NCBI RefSeq assembly: GCF_017220215.1
Contig: NZ_CP071132.1
Span: forward strand, 524,873-588,872
Direction of reading: 5' to 3'
Source of the DNA: Caballeronia sp. M1242
GTDB lineage: Bacteria; Pseudomonadota; Gammaproteobacteria; Burkholderiales; Burkholderiaceae
Length of the DNA: 64,000 bases
A program made the translations under genes and the position numbers. This document shows, in pieces, positions 51,542 through 60,618 of this stretch (the first letter of the stretch is position 1; every line of letters begins with the position of its first letter). Below the pieces are notes generated by a model. It did no database searches, was not told where the DNA came from, and saw only the letters and a program-made list of their open reading frames with translations.

Positions 51542-52108
51542 TCATGCGATGTCTTTGGCGACCCATCGGCGCACGATGTAGCGGCCTTCGCGCTTGCGCG
51601 CGAGGTCGTCGCTGACCACGCGAGCCGGCACGCCCGCAACCGTCACATTGGAAGGTACATTCGAGGTCACGACGCTGCCCGCGCCGATGGTCACGGAATT
51701 GCCAATCAATACGTTTTCAACGATGCATACGTTCGGCCCGATATAAACGTTATCCCCAATGGTCGCGGCCTGTCCGTGATTCGAGCCGATGGTCACGCCC
51801 TGCGATAGATTGCAGTTAGCGCCGATCACCGCTGTTTCATTCACGACGATGGTGCCGAAATGGCCAATGTACAGTCCCGGACCAATGCGCGTTCCGGCCG
51901 GAATGATGATGCCGAATTGACGTTGTTTGCGGCGCAATATGATCCTGAGGAGTACACCGGACATTCCGCGGGAATACCCGGATGCGAGGCGAAACCAGAC
52001 GGAATAATTAAATCCTTCCGATGAAACGAACTTGCGAATGAACACGCCGGCACCGAGCGATCCGGCATAGCGGTAAAGATCGCTTCTGATAAGGTCGATA
52101 GGCTTCAT
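51542..52108 (-). CDS. Hexapeptide-repeat O-acetyltransferase (serine acetyltransferase-like)
   Basis: 188 residues. N-terminal helical part, then left-handed beta-helix repeats with the V-I-G hexapeptides IGPGLYIGHFGTIVV, IGANCNLSQGVTIG, IGDNVYIGPN, IGAGSVVTS. His in GHFG is the expected catalytic base. Proteins of this type acetylate sugars or serine; in this locus it probably acetylates a polysaccharide sugar. C-terminal tail is basic. Confidence 0.88.
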   Translation of the reverse strand: MKPIDLIRSDLYRYAGSLGAGVFIRKFVSSEGFNYSVWFRLASGYSRGMSGVLLRIILRRKQRQFGIIIPAGTRIGPGLYIGHFGTIVVNETAVIGANCNLSQGVTIGSNHGQAATIGDNVYIGPNVCIVENVLIGNSVTIGAGSVVTSNVPSNVTVAGVPARVVSDDLARKREGRYIVRRWVAKDIA

Positions 52109-52190
52109 TGCTGAATTCGTCGTGTGGATTGAAGGAGCGGAGTTCGCGGGCGTTGCCGCGTAGCCTAACGGGGCCGCGCGGTCGTATAAG

Positions 52191-52204
52191 TGTGAGAACT
52201 CACA
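52191..52204 (+). promoter_or_regulatory. CRP/FNR-type half-site dyad upstream of the first beta-helix gene
   Basis: TGTGAGAACTCACA: TGTGA and TCACA around four bases. CRP sites have six bases between, so this fits a CRP/FNR-family member with a shorter spacer, or is chance. It is 47-60 bases before the start. The stretch 52110-52250 has no other gene. Confidence 0.45.
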
Positions 52205-52250
52205 GTTCGTTGGACTTATTCAATTTGCAGCGCACGCGCGCCTGAACGGT

Positions 52251-53252
52251 ATGCAGAGAAGACTTGCGATACAGCTGATTACTTCGGGCGTTCTGATGAA
52301 GAGCGTCGCGCCGCGGCCCGCGTGGGCAGACGATACGGTCGATGCCGGCACGTTCGGCGTGAAGGGCGACGGCGCGACGAACGATCGCGTCGCGCTTCAG
52401 AAGGCCATCGACGCATCCGTCGGCAAGACGCTCGTGATCGGCGGACGCTGCCGCATCGACGCGGCCGGCATCGAACTCAGGAGCGGATCGCGCGTGCGCT
52501 TTCGGCCCGGCGCATCCATCAAGCTGCTGCGGCACGACACGCCGTTCTATCAGATCGTCCGCATCTGGGACGTGAACGATGTGGTGCTGGAAGGCGCCAT
52601 ACTCGACGGCAGCAAGGAACTGAACGCCGCGCCCGCCAAACGCCACGAAGAGGGCTACGGCATGGGCATTTCGGTGGCGGGCAGCGCCAATGTGACGATT
52701 CGCGCGGCGACGACCATCGGCTGCTGGGGCGACGGCGTGTACATCGCGAACAGTTATCGGCCGAACGCCACCGCGCCGGATGGCATTCGTCTCGTCGATC
52801 ATCGGGCGGTCGGCTGCCGCCGACAAGGCGTGTCGATCATCAGTGGCCGCAATATCACCATCGAGCGCGGCGTGTGGGAAGACATCGGCGGCACCGCGCC
52901 TTCAGCGGGACTCGATATCGAGCCGAATTCGAATAGCGACGTGCTCGAGAATATCCGCGTCGTCGATCCCGTCACGCGCCGGTGCAAAATCGGCATTCTC
53001 GTGTTTCTCGCGCAATTGCCGGGACCGCGCGCGAAGAATGTCGATATTCGAATCACCGGTCATCGCGATGAGAATTCAGCCGATAACGCGTTCAGCGTTT
53101 CAGGACTCGATACGAAAGGCTGGATCGTGAAGGGCCGCGTGGAAAGTCGCGCGCCCACGTGGGTGAATTCCCGGCTTGCGTCCGTCGAGAATGTCGACTA
53201 TGACAAGCGCGGTCCCGCTGTCGTCGTGACGGACCTGCGGCTCGTCCGATAG
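52251..53252 (+). CDS. Right-handed beta-helix protein, secreted (paralogue 1)
   Basis: 333 residues. N-terminus MQRRLAIQLITSGV has an arginine pair and ends at PAWA-DD, a possible Sec or Tat signal. The core is a parallel beta-helix of the pectate-lyase fold: FGVKGDGATNDRVALQKAID, LRSGSRVRFRPGASIK, and VGCRRQGVSIISGRNITI. Its sequence is close to 57681-58871 from residue about 30 on. Function is probably cutting or binding the locus's polysaccharide. Catalytic residues cannot be named. Confidence 0.85.
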   Translation: MQRRLAIQLITSGVLMKSVAPRPAWADDTVDAGTFGVKGDGATNDRVALQKAIDASVGKTLVIGGRCRIDAAGIELRSGSRVRFRPGASIKLLRHDTPFYQIVRIWDVNDVVLEGAILDGSKELNAAPAKRHEEGYGMGISVAGSANVTIRAATTIGCWGDGVYIANSYRPNATAPDGIRLVDHRAVGCRRQGVSIISGRNITIERGVWEDIGGTAPSAGLDIEPNSNSDVLENIRVVDPVTRRCKIGILVFLAQLPGPRAKNVDIRITGHRDENSADNAFSVSGLDTKGWIVKGRVESRAPTWVNSRLASVENVDYDKRGPAVVVTDLRLVR

Positions 53253-53342
53253 TGCTATTCGCGCGTTGTGTGACAACGTACAGACTCGATGCGTGCGCCG
53301 CCGCACGCTCGCGTTAGGCCGATATTCCTTGGGAATCCTTAG

Positions 53343-54425
53343 ATGAAAGCACGGGCAATGCGTTTGAGCGACGCGCAGGCGTCTCGGACAGGGCATCGCG
53401 CGCAGAACTTCTTCGCGACGCCGAGCGGCTGGGCTTATATCGCCATTGCACTCGTCATTCTGTATTTGATGGCGACAAGTCCGCGCGAGGTGTCCACGCT
53501 GCTCGACCAGGACAATTATCTCGAATACTTCCGCCGCACGACGTGGGACTGGTTCGTCAGTTCCTATTATCAACGGACATCGACGCTTGCATTCATCATC
53601 AGCACGGTCACGGAGGAATTCGGCTGGCGCGCATGGGTGGTCGGGCTGAATGCGCTCGGCTTGTCGCCCGACACCGGCGTGCGCGTCACCGTGGTGCTGC
53701 TCAACACGCTGATTTTCATTGCGCTGCTGGAAGTGCGCAGGCCGCTCGTCGGACTCTGCCTGTGGGCGGTCGTGCCGATGGCGCTCGCTACGGTCGGCAC
53801 ATTTCAGATTCGCCAGGGCATGGGTTTTTCGATCGCCATGCTGATCTCGCTGCGGTATCAGCGGCCGCTGACGGGTTGGGTCCTCGCGAGCTTCGTACAC
53901 ACGACGTTCGCCGTGCCGGCGCTGCTTCTCATGGCGATTCGCGCGTGTGGCGATCGCCGGCGGCTTTCGTTCGCGTGCGCGGGCGTCACGGCGCTTGTGC
54001 TCGTATCGTCGGCGGGCTTCTTGTTTCGCAACTTCGGCGGCCGGCGCATCGACGAATACGCGAACTATCAGAACGACTTCACGATGAAGCTCGTGATTCT
54101 GCTCGTCGTCTATATGACCGCATCCATCGTCATGCTGTATTCGGAATGGAAGAACCGGCCGAAGGCGCAGCCCACAGTCTGGACCGAGCTGGCCACCATG
54201 CATATCGTGCTGGTCTTTTATCTGTTGCTCGCGTTCGCGCTGTTTCCCTTCGGCAAAGGGCGCGTCTGGTATTGCGTGCAGCTGCTGTTGCCGTTCATCG
54301 TGGCGCAGATTCGCTTCCGCAACGCATTTTCGATCTGGTGGATCGTCGGCGTCTTGCTGGTGCTCTCCGCCGAGATCATCAAGAGTTACTTCGAGGGCGT
54401 GTACGCGTATTTCATCGGAAGCTAG
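53343..54425 (+). CDS. EpsG-like polysaccharide polymerase (Wzy-type)
   Basis: 360 residues, about ten membrane segments (AYIAIALVILYLMAT, VVLLNTLIFIALLEV, LCLWAVVPMALATVGTF, KLVILLVVYMTASIVMLY). The FQIRQGMGFSIAMLISLRYQ region with R-Q is the EpsG family pattern, which also carries an RxxLA-like block. It links repeat units in the periplasm. Expressed in the same direction as the beta-helix gene, 90 bases downstream. Confidence 0.82.
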   Translation: MKARAMRLSDAQASRTGHRAQNFFATPSGWAYIAIALVILYLMATSPREVSTLLDQDNYLEYFRRTTWDWFVSSYYQRTSTLAFIISTVTEEFGWRAWVVGLNALGLSPDTGVRVTVVLLNTLIFIALLEVRRPLVGLCLWAVVPMALATVGTFQIRQGMGFSIAMLISLRYQRPLTGWVLASFVHTTFAVPALLLMAIRACGDRRRLSFACAGVTALVLVSSAGFLFRNFGGRRIDEYANYQNDFTMKLVILLVVYMTASIVMLYSEWKNRPKAQPTVWTELATMHIVLVFYLLLAFALFPFGKGRVWYCVQLLLPFIVAQIRFRNAFSIWWIVGVLLVLSAEIIKSYFEGVYAYFIGS

Positions 54426-54487
54426 ACAGCAAGCGTTAAGCATCGACGCGCCGTGCGAGCCGATGCCGAACGCCCGAGCGCTTCACA

Positions 54488-55603
54488 TCACGTCTTTTCC
54501 ACCGGCATTTTGCGCAGACGCTTGGCGCCTGTCTTGGTCGCGGTCTTTTCGCCGCGCAGGACGGTACGCAGCGCGCCGAAGTCCGCGCGCACTTTTTCGA
54601 TTTCATAGCGCGTGACGAGACGGCCGCCGAAGCCCGACAGGAAGTCGAGAATGCTGGCGGTGGAAATGCCGTCAAGATCGAAGAGGAGCTTGCGCTCGCG
54701 CGCCACGCGCGCCGCTTCCCAAATGAGCAGGCTGATGGCGCCGCCGTGCGCTTCGGCGAGACGCGAAGAAAGCAAGTAATACAGCGCACGATCGTCCCAG
54801 ACGAGCGCGGTTTCGGCCACGAGCTTGCCGCTCTGATCGAACGCGCCGAGCAACGTGCCCGACTTGCGCTGAAGCACTTCGGTGAGCAGTCGCCGCATGA
54901 TCTGCGAGCCGTAGACGTTGTTGCGCTTGCGAACGGCGAGATTCTCGTCGTAGAAGCGCGTGAAGGCGTCGGGGCTGTCGATCTCGCGAATGGTGAGCTG
55001 CTCGCTCGCGCGCCGCACCCAGTTTCGGGTATTGCGGCGCAGGCCGGACCATGCCTCTTCTTCCGTGCGTTCGGCGGGCATTTCCATCGTGTAGCCGATC
55101 GACACGTCGTAGCCGTGAATCATGAACGCGAAGGCTTCGGCTTCCGACATGCGCGTGTCCATCAACTGATGGAAATGCGCGACCGGCGGGAGCTTGGCGA
55201 TCAGTTGCCGGGTAATGTCCAGTCGATAACACCATTCGCGGTCGGCGGCGCCCGACTTCTGCGGCTTGATGATGGGACCGAGCGTGCGGGTCATCGGCGG
55301 CAAGGCCGAGATGCGCCAAATGCCTTTGCGTTCGAGCGTGTACGGCATTTCGCCGATGACTTCATCGCCCTGTTTCACCTCGGCGATGCCCCACCTGCCG
55401 TCGCTCGTGATATCGAGCCACCACGGTTGATGGAAGATCGACCGTTCGAACGCGCCTTGCGGGCGCGCGTTGTCATTCGCGCTGGTGACGATCTCTTTCG
55501 CTTTGGCCTTGGGTTTGTTGGGTTTCGACTTGGGTTTGGCTTTGACGGCTTCGGTATTCGTCGTATCGGGTAAAGCGCTGACAGAAAAGCATTCGTTATC
55601 CAT
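54488..55603 (-). CDS. CelD/BcsL-type GNAT acyltransferase 1
   Basis: 371 residues from the ATG at 55603; an ATG at 55615 is also in frame. An N-terminal Lys/Pro-rich linker (about 20-50, KAKPKSKPNKPKAKAK), then two GNAT-like halves as in FemAB/CelD proteins (LDITRQLIAKLPPVAHFHQL, WSGLRRNTRNWVRRASEQL, GTLLGAFDQSGKLVAETALV, LFDLDGISTASILDFLSGFG). Such proteins add acyl or amino-acid groups to surface sugars. The lysine-rich linker is unusual. Confidence 0.85.
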   Translation of the reverse strand: MDNECFSVSALPDTTNTEAVKAKPKSKPNKPKAKAKEIVTSANDNARPQGAFERSIFHQPWWLDITSDGRWGIAEVKQGDEVIGEMPYTLERKGIWRISALPPMTRTLGPIIKPQKSGAADREWCYRLDITRQLIAKLPPVAHFHQLMDTRMSEAEAFAFMIHGYDVSIGYTMEMPAERTEEEAWSGLRRNTRNWVRRASEQLTIREIDSPDAFTRFYDENLAVRKRNNVYGSQIMRRLLTEVLQRKSGTLLGAFDQSGKLVAETALVWDDRALYYLLSSRLAEAHGGAISLLIWEAARVARERKLLFDLDGISTASILDFLSGFGGRLVTRYEIEKVRADFGALRTVLRGEKTATKTGAKRLRKMPVEKT

Positions 55604-55993
55604 TGTCCCTCGCAACTCGGTTCATGATAGCCATGGGGCTAAATTCGGGCCTTTCGGCAGTATCAGGATCAGGCGCTGTGCGCGTTAGTCGACAACTTTC
55701 CGATGCCTCGCATGGCGGGATGGAAAGCGTGTGCCGAGATCGGATCAAAGAGGCAATGCATATTTTTCGGCGATGTCAAGTTACGTCGTCAGGCGACGTA
55801 TTACGGTGTTTTACCGCAGGGTATTGAGCATTCGCGTGAACCACTGTACGGCATCGCACGTTGCGCCCCTTGCTCGCCGATGCAAGATTTCAGGCGCAGG
55901 ACACCCAAGGGTCCAGACTCGCGTACTTTTGTCCGACCCGTCGATCCCTGTTCCACGGGCGATCCTAAACCAAGCAAGGGCTTAGGCACATTC
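55604..55993. other. Intergenic stretch between divergent acyltransferases (390 bases)
   Basis: The promoters of both genes must be here. Contains an AT-rich patch (55750-55830) but no clear -35/-10 pair or dyad. The second gene's ribosome site is weak. Open frames across it are not supported. Confidence 0.5.
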
Positions 55994-57178
55994 ATGATTG
56001 CACCAGCACCGCACATCGATATCATCAAATCACCCGAAGTATTCAAGGCACTCGAACCCGAATGGCAGGCGCTCTGGAGGCGCGCGAACGGGCGCCATCA
56101 CGAATCGTTCCCGGTTGCGTGGCTGAGTTGGGAGTGCGTCGCAAAACCGCTCGGGCGCGCGCTGCGGCTCATCGCGGTTCGTAGCGAAGGTCGTCTGATC
56201 GCGGTATGGCCGCTCGTACGCTCGCGTAATCGGCTCTGGACCATTCTGCGTCCGTTGAGTCCGGAATCCGCTGACTATACGACCCTACTCGCCGACCCCG
56301 ACTACGCGTCGGCCGGACTGACGAAAGCAGTATGGCAGGCGGCACAGGAGAAGTGCCCGGCGGACATCATCCTGCTTCCTTATCTGGACAAGGAGGGCGA
56401 TCTGTATCGGCTGGCGAGCGCCCACGACGGCATGATGGTCGCGAACGAGCATCCCTACGCGATTGCGCGGCTCTCGCGGGAAAAGGACTGGGAGAGCTTC
56501 TCAGCGCCACTCGGCACGTTGTCCGGGAAAAAGCCCGGCGCGTTGCTCAGGCGCCTGGAACGGCAGGGCAAGGTCGAGATCCGCATTCTCGGCCCACAAG
56601 ACGCCGACGAAAACGCGCGCATGGTCGACTGGATGCTGGCCTGCAAGCGTAACTGGGCGGAGCGCGTCGACAAAAAAGGCGCATGGCTTTATTCGCCGCT
56701 CTTTCGCAACTATCTGGTGAACATCCTCAACTACCCGTCGGGACCCGACTCCGAGCCGAGCGCGCGGATGATGGTGCTCATGCTCGACGGCGCGCCTATC
56801 GCGGCCAACATGATCGGCATGGGAACGCAAAGCATTCTCGGCGCGATGGGCGGCTTCGACCGCCAGCACAGCAAGCTCGCGCCCGGCGCGATCACCACCG
56901 AAGCGTGGGTGCGCTGGGCGATCGAGCACCGCCTGGACTTCGACCTCGGCGTCGGGTCCGAGGCATTCAAGCCGTACTGGAGCAAAGGGAACCTCTCGGT
57001 TGCGGTCAGTATTCAGATCGCCCAGTCTTCGTGGGGACGCGTTGCATTCGCGATGCAAGACGGCATGGCCAAACTCGCTGCCATTCGCGCCGGAATGCGC
57101 CGGCCGAATACGGAAGTGCCACCCGGAAAAACCCGCGGCGAGTCAGTAGAAACCCGCACGAGCGAAGCCGCCAAATAA
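55994..57178 (+). CDS. CelD/BcsL-type GNAT acyltransferase 2
   Basis: 394 residues from the ATG at 55994, no clear ribosome site. CelD/BcsL layout: HHESFPVAWLSWECVAKPLG at the start, LIAVRSEGRLIAVWPLVRSR, then the second GNAT half (PIAANMIGMGTQSILGAMGGF, TEAWVRWAIEHRLDFDLGVG, EAFKPYWSKG). It is unlike the first acyltransferase in length and sequence, so the two are not tandem copies. Probably decorates the polysaccharide. Confidence 0.87.
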   Translation: MIAPAPHIDIIKSPEVFKALEPEWQALWRRANGRHHESFPVAWLSWECVAKPLGRALRLIAVRSEGRLIAVWPLVRSRNRLWTILRPLSPESADYTTLLADPDYASAGLTKAVWQAAQEKCPADIILLPYLDKEGDLYRLASAHDGMMVANEHPYAIARLSREKDWESFSAPLGTLSGKKPGALLRRLERQGKVEIRILGPQDADENARMVDWMLACKRNWAERVDKKGAWLYSPLFRNYLVNILNYPSGPDSEPSARMMVLMLDGAPIAANMIGMGTQSILGAMGGFDRQHSKLAPGAITTEAWVRWAIEHRLDFDLGVGSEAFKPYWSKGNLSVAVSIQIAQSSWGRVAFAMQDGMAKLAAIRAGMRRPNTEVPPGKTRGESVETRTSEAAK

Positions 57179-57286
57179 TCTGAGTAAATCCGTCGGCTGG
57201 AAAATCGAGCAATAAAATACGGAGCCGGCGCATTAATTCAGAGGAATATTGCCAGAAAGAATTTCACTTTTCCTCAGACATGAAAA

Positions 57287-57309
57287 CCGTCGTCCTTTTG
57301 CGACGACGG
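57287..57309 (+). terminator. Hairpin after the second acyltransferase gene
   Basis: CCGTCGTC (57287-57294) and GACGACGG (57302-57309), 8-bp stem, 7-base loop. Followed by ATTAATTTC rather than a T-run, so it may be a weak terminator or the first half of a larger structure. Confidence 0.55.
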
Positions 57310-57338
57310 ATTAATTTCGCCGCTCGCGCGAAATTAAT
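57310..57338. promoter_or_regulatory. Low-GC 11-bp inverted repeat
   Basis: ATTAATTTCGC (57310-57320) and GCGAAATTAAT (57328-57338) around a 7-base spacer. The right arm is inside the palindrome GAAATTAATTTC (57330-57341). Its AT-rich arms stand out in this GC-rich sequence. Possible binding site for a repressor or a nucleoid protein. Confidence 0.45.
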
Positions 57339-57680
57339 TTCAATCCTCAGAACTAATCCCCCGCGTTTTCCCGAATCCCCCGCCAGGCGTGCGATTGCGG
57401 CGTACGTACGTCCTCGACATTTTGACCTGTCCCCGCCAATTCGTTACAGCTCGTTACGAAACATTCTTAATGGTCATACAAGGTTATGTATCATACGTCC
57501 CGGTGTCGGTAGTAGATACCTTGTAACGCGAGCGTTATGAAGTAAGTTTGACCGGCATATCAGGACTGGCTTGCTTTGGGCAATTTGAGCCCCGGTTAAA
57601 CCGCTCGGCAAATGTCGCCCGATTTATCGGTCTTCGACGAACGTTCTTTTCCTAGTCGCCTATCAATAACGTCAAGCACA

Positions 57681-58871
57681 ATGTCTTTTCCCAAAAAAAC
57701 CGTTAATTCCTTCCTCGAGCACACCGCTTCCCAAACCGAAAACCGCATTCTCACGCGCCGCAAATTCGTGACCGCGCTTGTCATGGGCGCCGGCACGGCG
57801 GCACTGGCCGCGTGCGGCGGCGGCAGCGCCGACGACCTCGCCGCCACCGACAAGCGCTGGCACCGCGCGTCGACCGCTTCGGGCGCGTCGGCGGCATCGA
57901 GCACCAGCGTGGCATCGTCGACGCAAGCGACCGCGAGCACTTCGACCTCGGGCACCGTCGTCAACGCGAGTTCCTTCGGCGTGAAGGCCGACGGCGTGAC
58001 GAACGACCGCGTCGCGCTGCAAAAGGCCATCGACGGCTCGGTGGGCAAGATTCTGCTGATCTCGGGCAAGGTGCGCATCGACGCGGCCGGCCTCGATCTG
58101 CGCTCGAACTCGCACCTGCGCTTCGCAAGCGGCGCGTCGATCAAGCTGCTCGCGCACAACACGGCGAGCTACCAGATGCTGCGCGTGTTCGACGTCGACA
58201 ACGTCCAGATCGAAAACGCGACGCTCGACGGCAGCAAGGAGCTGAATTCGGCCACGAACGATCCGAACGACGGCGGCCAGGGCATGGGCATTTCGATTGC
58301 CGGCGGCACGAACGTCACGATCACCTCGCCGACCACCATCAACTGCTGGGGCGATGGCATCTACATCGGCAACTCGTATCGCACGGTCACGAAGGCGAGC
58401 AACGCGGTCATGATCACCAAGCACGTGGCCACGGGCTGCCGCCGTCAGGGCGCGACAATCACGAGCGGCAGCAACATCACGTTCGACTCGCCGACGTGGT
58501 CGACCATCGGCGGCACGATGCCTTCGGCCGGCCTCGACATCGAGCCGAACAACAACAACGCGGTGCTGCAGAACATCAAGATCATCAGCCCGACGACGAA
58601 CAGCTGCCACTACGGCATCCTCGTGTACCTCGGCGCGTTCCCGGGACCGGTCGCGAAGGTCGTGTCGATCGACATCACGAACCACCACGACAACGCCTCG
58701 AATCACGTCGCGTACGCGGTCGGCGGCTTGCAGCTGAACGGCCGTTCGGTCACGGGCCACATCAGCAGCGACAACCCGGTGTACACGCATTCGGCGCTCG
58801 GCTTCAGCAAGACGGACTGGGATAACGCCGGTCCGTCGGTCGAAGTGACGAACATGACGTACACGCGCTAA
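57681..58871 (+). CDS. Right-handed beta-helix protein, Tat-type lipoprotein (paralogue 2)
   Basis: 396 residues from the ATG at 57681. After about 25 residues comes TRRKFVTALVMGAGTAALAAC, a twin-arginine motif, hydrophobic core and lipobox cysteine. An Ala/Ser/Thr linker (about 70-115) follows, then the beta-helix: FGVKADGVTNDRVALQKAID, RSNSHLRFASGASIKLL. It parallels 52251-53252 through most of the core (for example GASIKLL, DGSKELN, GCRRQG). So it is likely anchored to the membrane, unlike paralogue 1. Function and substrate unknown. Confidence 0.87.
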   Translation: MSFPKKTVNSFLEHTASQTENRILTRRKFVTALVMGAGTAALAACGGGSADDLAATDKRWHRASTASGASAASSTSVASSTQATASTSTSGTVVNASSFGVKADGVTNDRVALQKAIDGSVGKILLISGKVRIDAAGLDLRSNSHLRFASGASIKLLAHNTASYQMLRVFDVDNVQIENATLDGSKELNSATNDPNDGGQGMGISIAGGTNVTITSPTTINCWGDGIYIGNSYRTVTKASNAVMITKHVATGCRRQGATITSGSNITFDSPTWSTIGGTMPSAGLDIEPNNNNAVLQNIKIISPTTNSCHYGILVYLGAFPGPVAKVVSIDITNHHDNASNHVAYAVGGLQLNGRSVTGHISSDNPVYTHSALGFSKTDWDNAGPSVEVTNMTYTR

Positions 58872-58893
58872 GCGGCAGCCGCCGCTGCCGTGG

Positions 58894-58929
58894 ACAGAAG
58901 AGCCGCCGTTTTTGCCGCGGCTCTTCTGT
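58894..58929 (+). terminator. Terminator after the second beta-helix gene
   Basis: ACAGAAGAGCCGC (58894-58906) pairs with GCGGCTCTTCTGT (58917-58929) in a 13-bp stem, loop of 10, followed by TTGT. Just before it, CGGCAGC/GCTGCCG (58874-58890) forms a second small stem. Confidence 0.85.
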
Positions 58930-59070
58930 TTGTCGGCTGTCTCTGATTTCCATGCAGCGCCGAAGCACTAAACTTCCAGGGAAATTTGCCGAAAACTTAA
59001 GGCATGGATGGTGCTCTAAAAGGGTGGCCCGATTGCGGTTTACCCGGGCATCGAATCATCTGGAGAGTGC

Positions 59071-59301
59071 ATGAATTTCGCCACTACTGTCGGCACGATC
59101 GCGTTTTTCGCTGTCGTCGCTCTGGCCTTGCTGGCGCTGGCCGAGGTGCTGCTGCCGTCGCGGCGGCGCAGCCGCCGGGAATCGGACAACGCGGATGCGT
59201 CGTCCGGATTCTTCGGCGGCATGCGTTCGCGGTTTCACAAGTCCGGACCGTTGAAGCCGAACGAAGCCGCTCAATCGTCGCGCTCGGGCCGCTCCGACTG
59301 A
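59071..59301 (+). CDS. Small single-pass membrane protein
   Basis: 76 residues. One hydrophobic segment (TIAFFAVVALALLALAEVLL) then a basic and serine-rich tail (SRRRSRRES, QSSRSGRSD). Good GGAGAG site before the ATG (59059). It lies between the beta-helix gene and the convergent glycosyltransferase block. Function unknown; it could be a small accessory of the locus. Confidence 0.6.
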   Translation: MNFATTVGTIAFFAVVALALLALAEVLLPSRRRSRRESDNADASSGFFGGMRSRFHKSGPLKPNEAAQSSRSGRSD

Positions 59302-59421
59302 AAGCGTGGAGTTTTTTCAAAGTCGGCCGGTCGTCGCGTTCAACGCCACCCTAAACTTCAATCGTCAGTCTGTCGTGTCGTGGGCAACAGCGCACGCGCG
59401 TCATGCGATCAAAGCGTCGTC

Positions 59422-60618
59422 TCAGGCATTCAGCCGTTCCGCACGCGGGCCGCGCGGCAGCGTGCTCGTCCGGCGGTAGGTTTCTTCATAGCGGCGCCAC
59501 GTCGTATCGATGGAAAACTGACGTTCTATCCGCTCGCGAGCCGCCTTTCCGAGCGCCGCGCGCGTCTCCTCACTCAGCGTCAACATCGCGACGAGCGCGT
59601 CCGCAAGCGCGTCGGCATCTTGCGGCGGAACCACGAACCCGGTTTCGCCGATGAGCCATTTCGTATCGCCCACATCGGTCGCCACGCAGGGAACGCCGCA
59701 GGCCATCGCCTCGCCGACCACCGTGGGCAAACCTTCGCTGCGTGACGAGAGGCAAAAGACGTCGAGCGCCGCGAGGGTCGTTTGCGGGTCCCGCAACGCG
59801 CCGAGGAGCCGGCACGCGTGCTCGACGCCGGCCTCGCGCAACCAAGCCACAAGCTCGCCGTTGCTCTCGTCGAGGCCGCGCCCGGCCATCACGAAGCGGC
59901 AATGCGGCAGCGCCTGAAGCACGCGGCGCATCGCGGCAATGAAGTTCGGATAGTCCTTGACCGCGTGATATCGCCCGACGATACCGATCACCGGCGCATC
60001 CGCGTCGAAGCCGAGCGCGCGGCGCAAGCTCGCGCGCGCCTGCGGCACCGGTCTGAAGACATCGGCTTCGAAGCCGTTCGGAATCACCATCATCTTCGTC
60101 GGACAATAGCCGCCGTGCGCGTGCGAACGCCTGGCCGCTTCGCCGCAGCAGATGATCGAATCCGGCACGCGCGCCGACAGCAGCGCGCACGCACGCGTGA
60201 CCCAGCGCGTCATGCGGTTGCTGCCGGTCGAGCGCAAGTCGGTGTGGTGGATGCCCCAGACCAGCGCGGGGCGCGGCGCGCGCGAACCGCGCATGCGTCG
60301 CCAGGCGCTCGCGGCATGCACGGCGAGCCCGCCCATCAGATCGCCGTGATAAAGCCACGTCTGCACGACATCCGGATCCAGCTCGCCGAGCCAGCGGATC
60401 AGCGTCGCGAACTTGCGCGGACCGGGCACGCCGCGACGCATGCCGAGAATGCGCACGTCGGCGCCCGCGTCGCGAATGCGCGCCGCCAGCGTGTCTTCGG
60501 ACGAAAGCGAGATCACCGTATGCCGAACGCCGGTTCCGCGCGATGCGCGTATCAGCCGGTAGAGCAGCATCTCCGCGCCGTCGGCCGGCAGCGCCGTGAT
60601 GATATGGACGATTTTCAC
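59422..60618 (-). CDS. GT4-family glycosyltransferase (last of three)
   Basis: 398 residues. GT-B fold. Start MKIVHIITALPADGAEMLLYR, the typical G-G-A-E-like loop of GT4; donor site VIGIVGRYHAVKDYP, then GALRDPQTTLAALDVFCLSS and the E-x7-E motif SEGLPTVVGEAMACGVPCVA. Moves a sugar from a nucleotide sugar to a lipid-linked chain. The ATG overlaps the stop of the next upstream gene in ATGA, so it is the last of a coupled block. Confidence 0.92.
   Translation of the reverse strand: MKIVHIITALPADGAEMLLYRLIRASRGTGVRHTVISLSSEDTLAARIRDAGADVRILGMRRGVPGPRKFATLIRWLGELDPDVVQTWLYHGDLMGGLAVHAASAWRRMRGSRAPRPALVWGIHHTDLRSTGSNRMTRWVTRACALLSARVPDSIICCGEAARRSHAHGGYCPTKMMVIPNGFEADVFRPVPQARASLRRALGFDADAPVIGIVGRYHAVKDYPNFIAAMRRVLQALPHCRFVMAGRGLDESNGELVAWLREAGVEHACRLLGALRDPQTTLAALDVFCLSSRSEGLPTVVGEAMACGVPCVATDVGDTKWLIGETGFVVPPQDADALADALVAMLTLSEETRAALGKAARERIERQFSIDTTWRRYEETYRRTSTLPRGPRAERLNA

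Larger units (their letters stand above)
57179..57680. other. Gene-free AT-rich region upstream of the second beta-helix gene (502 bases)
   Basis: It holds a terminator-like hairpin (57287-57309), a second inverted repeat right after it (57310-57338), a weak 8-bp inverted pair TACAAGGT/ACCTTGTA (57477-57484 and 57518-57525), and TTGACC near 57423 that may be a -35. Likely regulatory, with the beta-helix promoter. No gene is supported. Confidence 0.55.
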
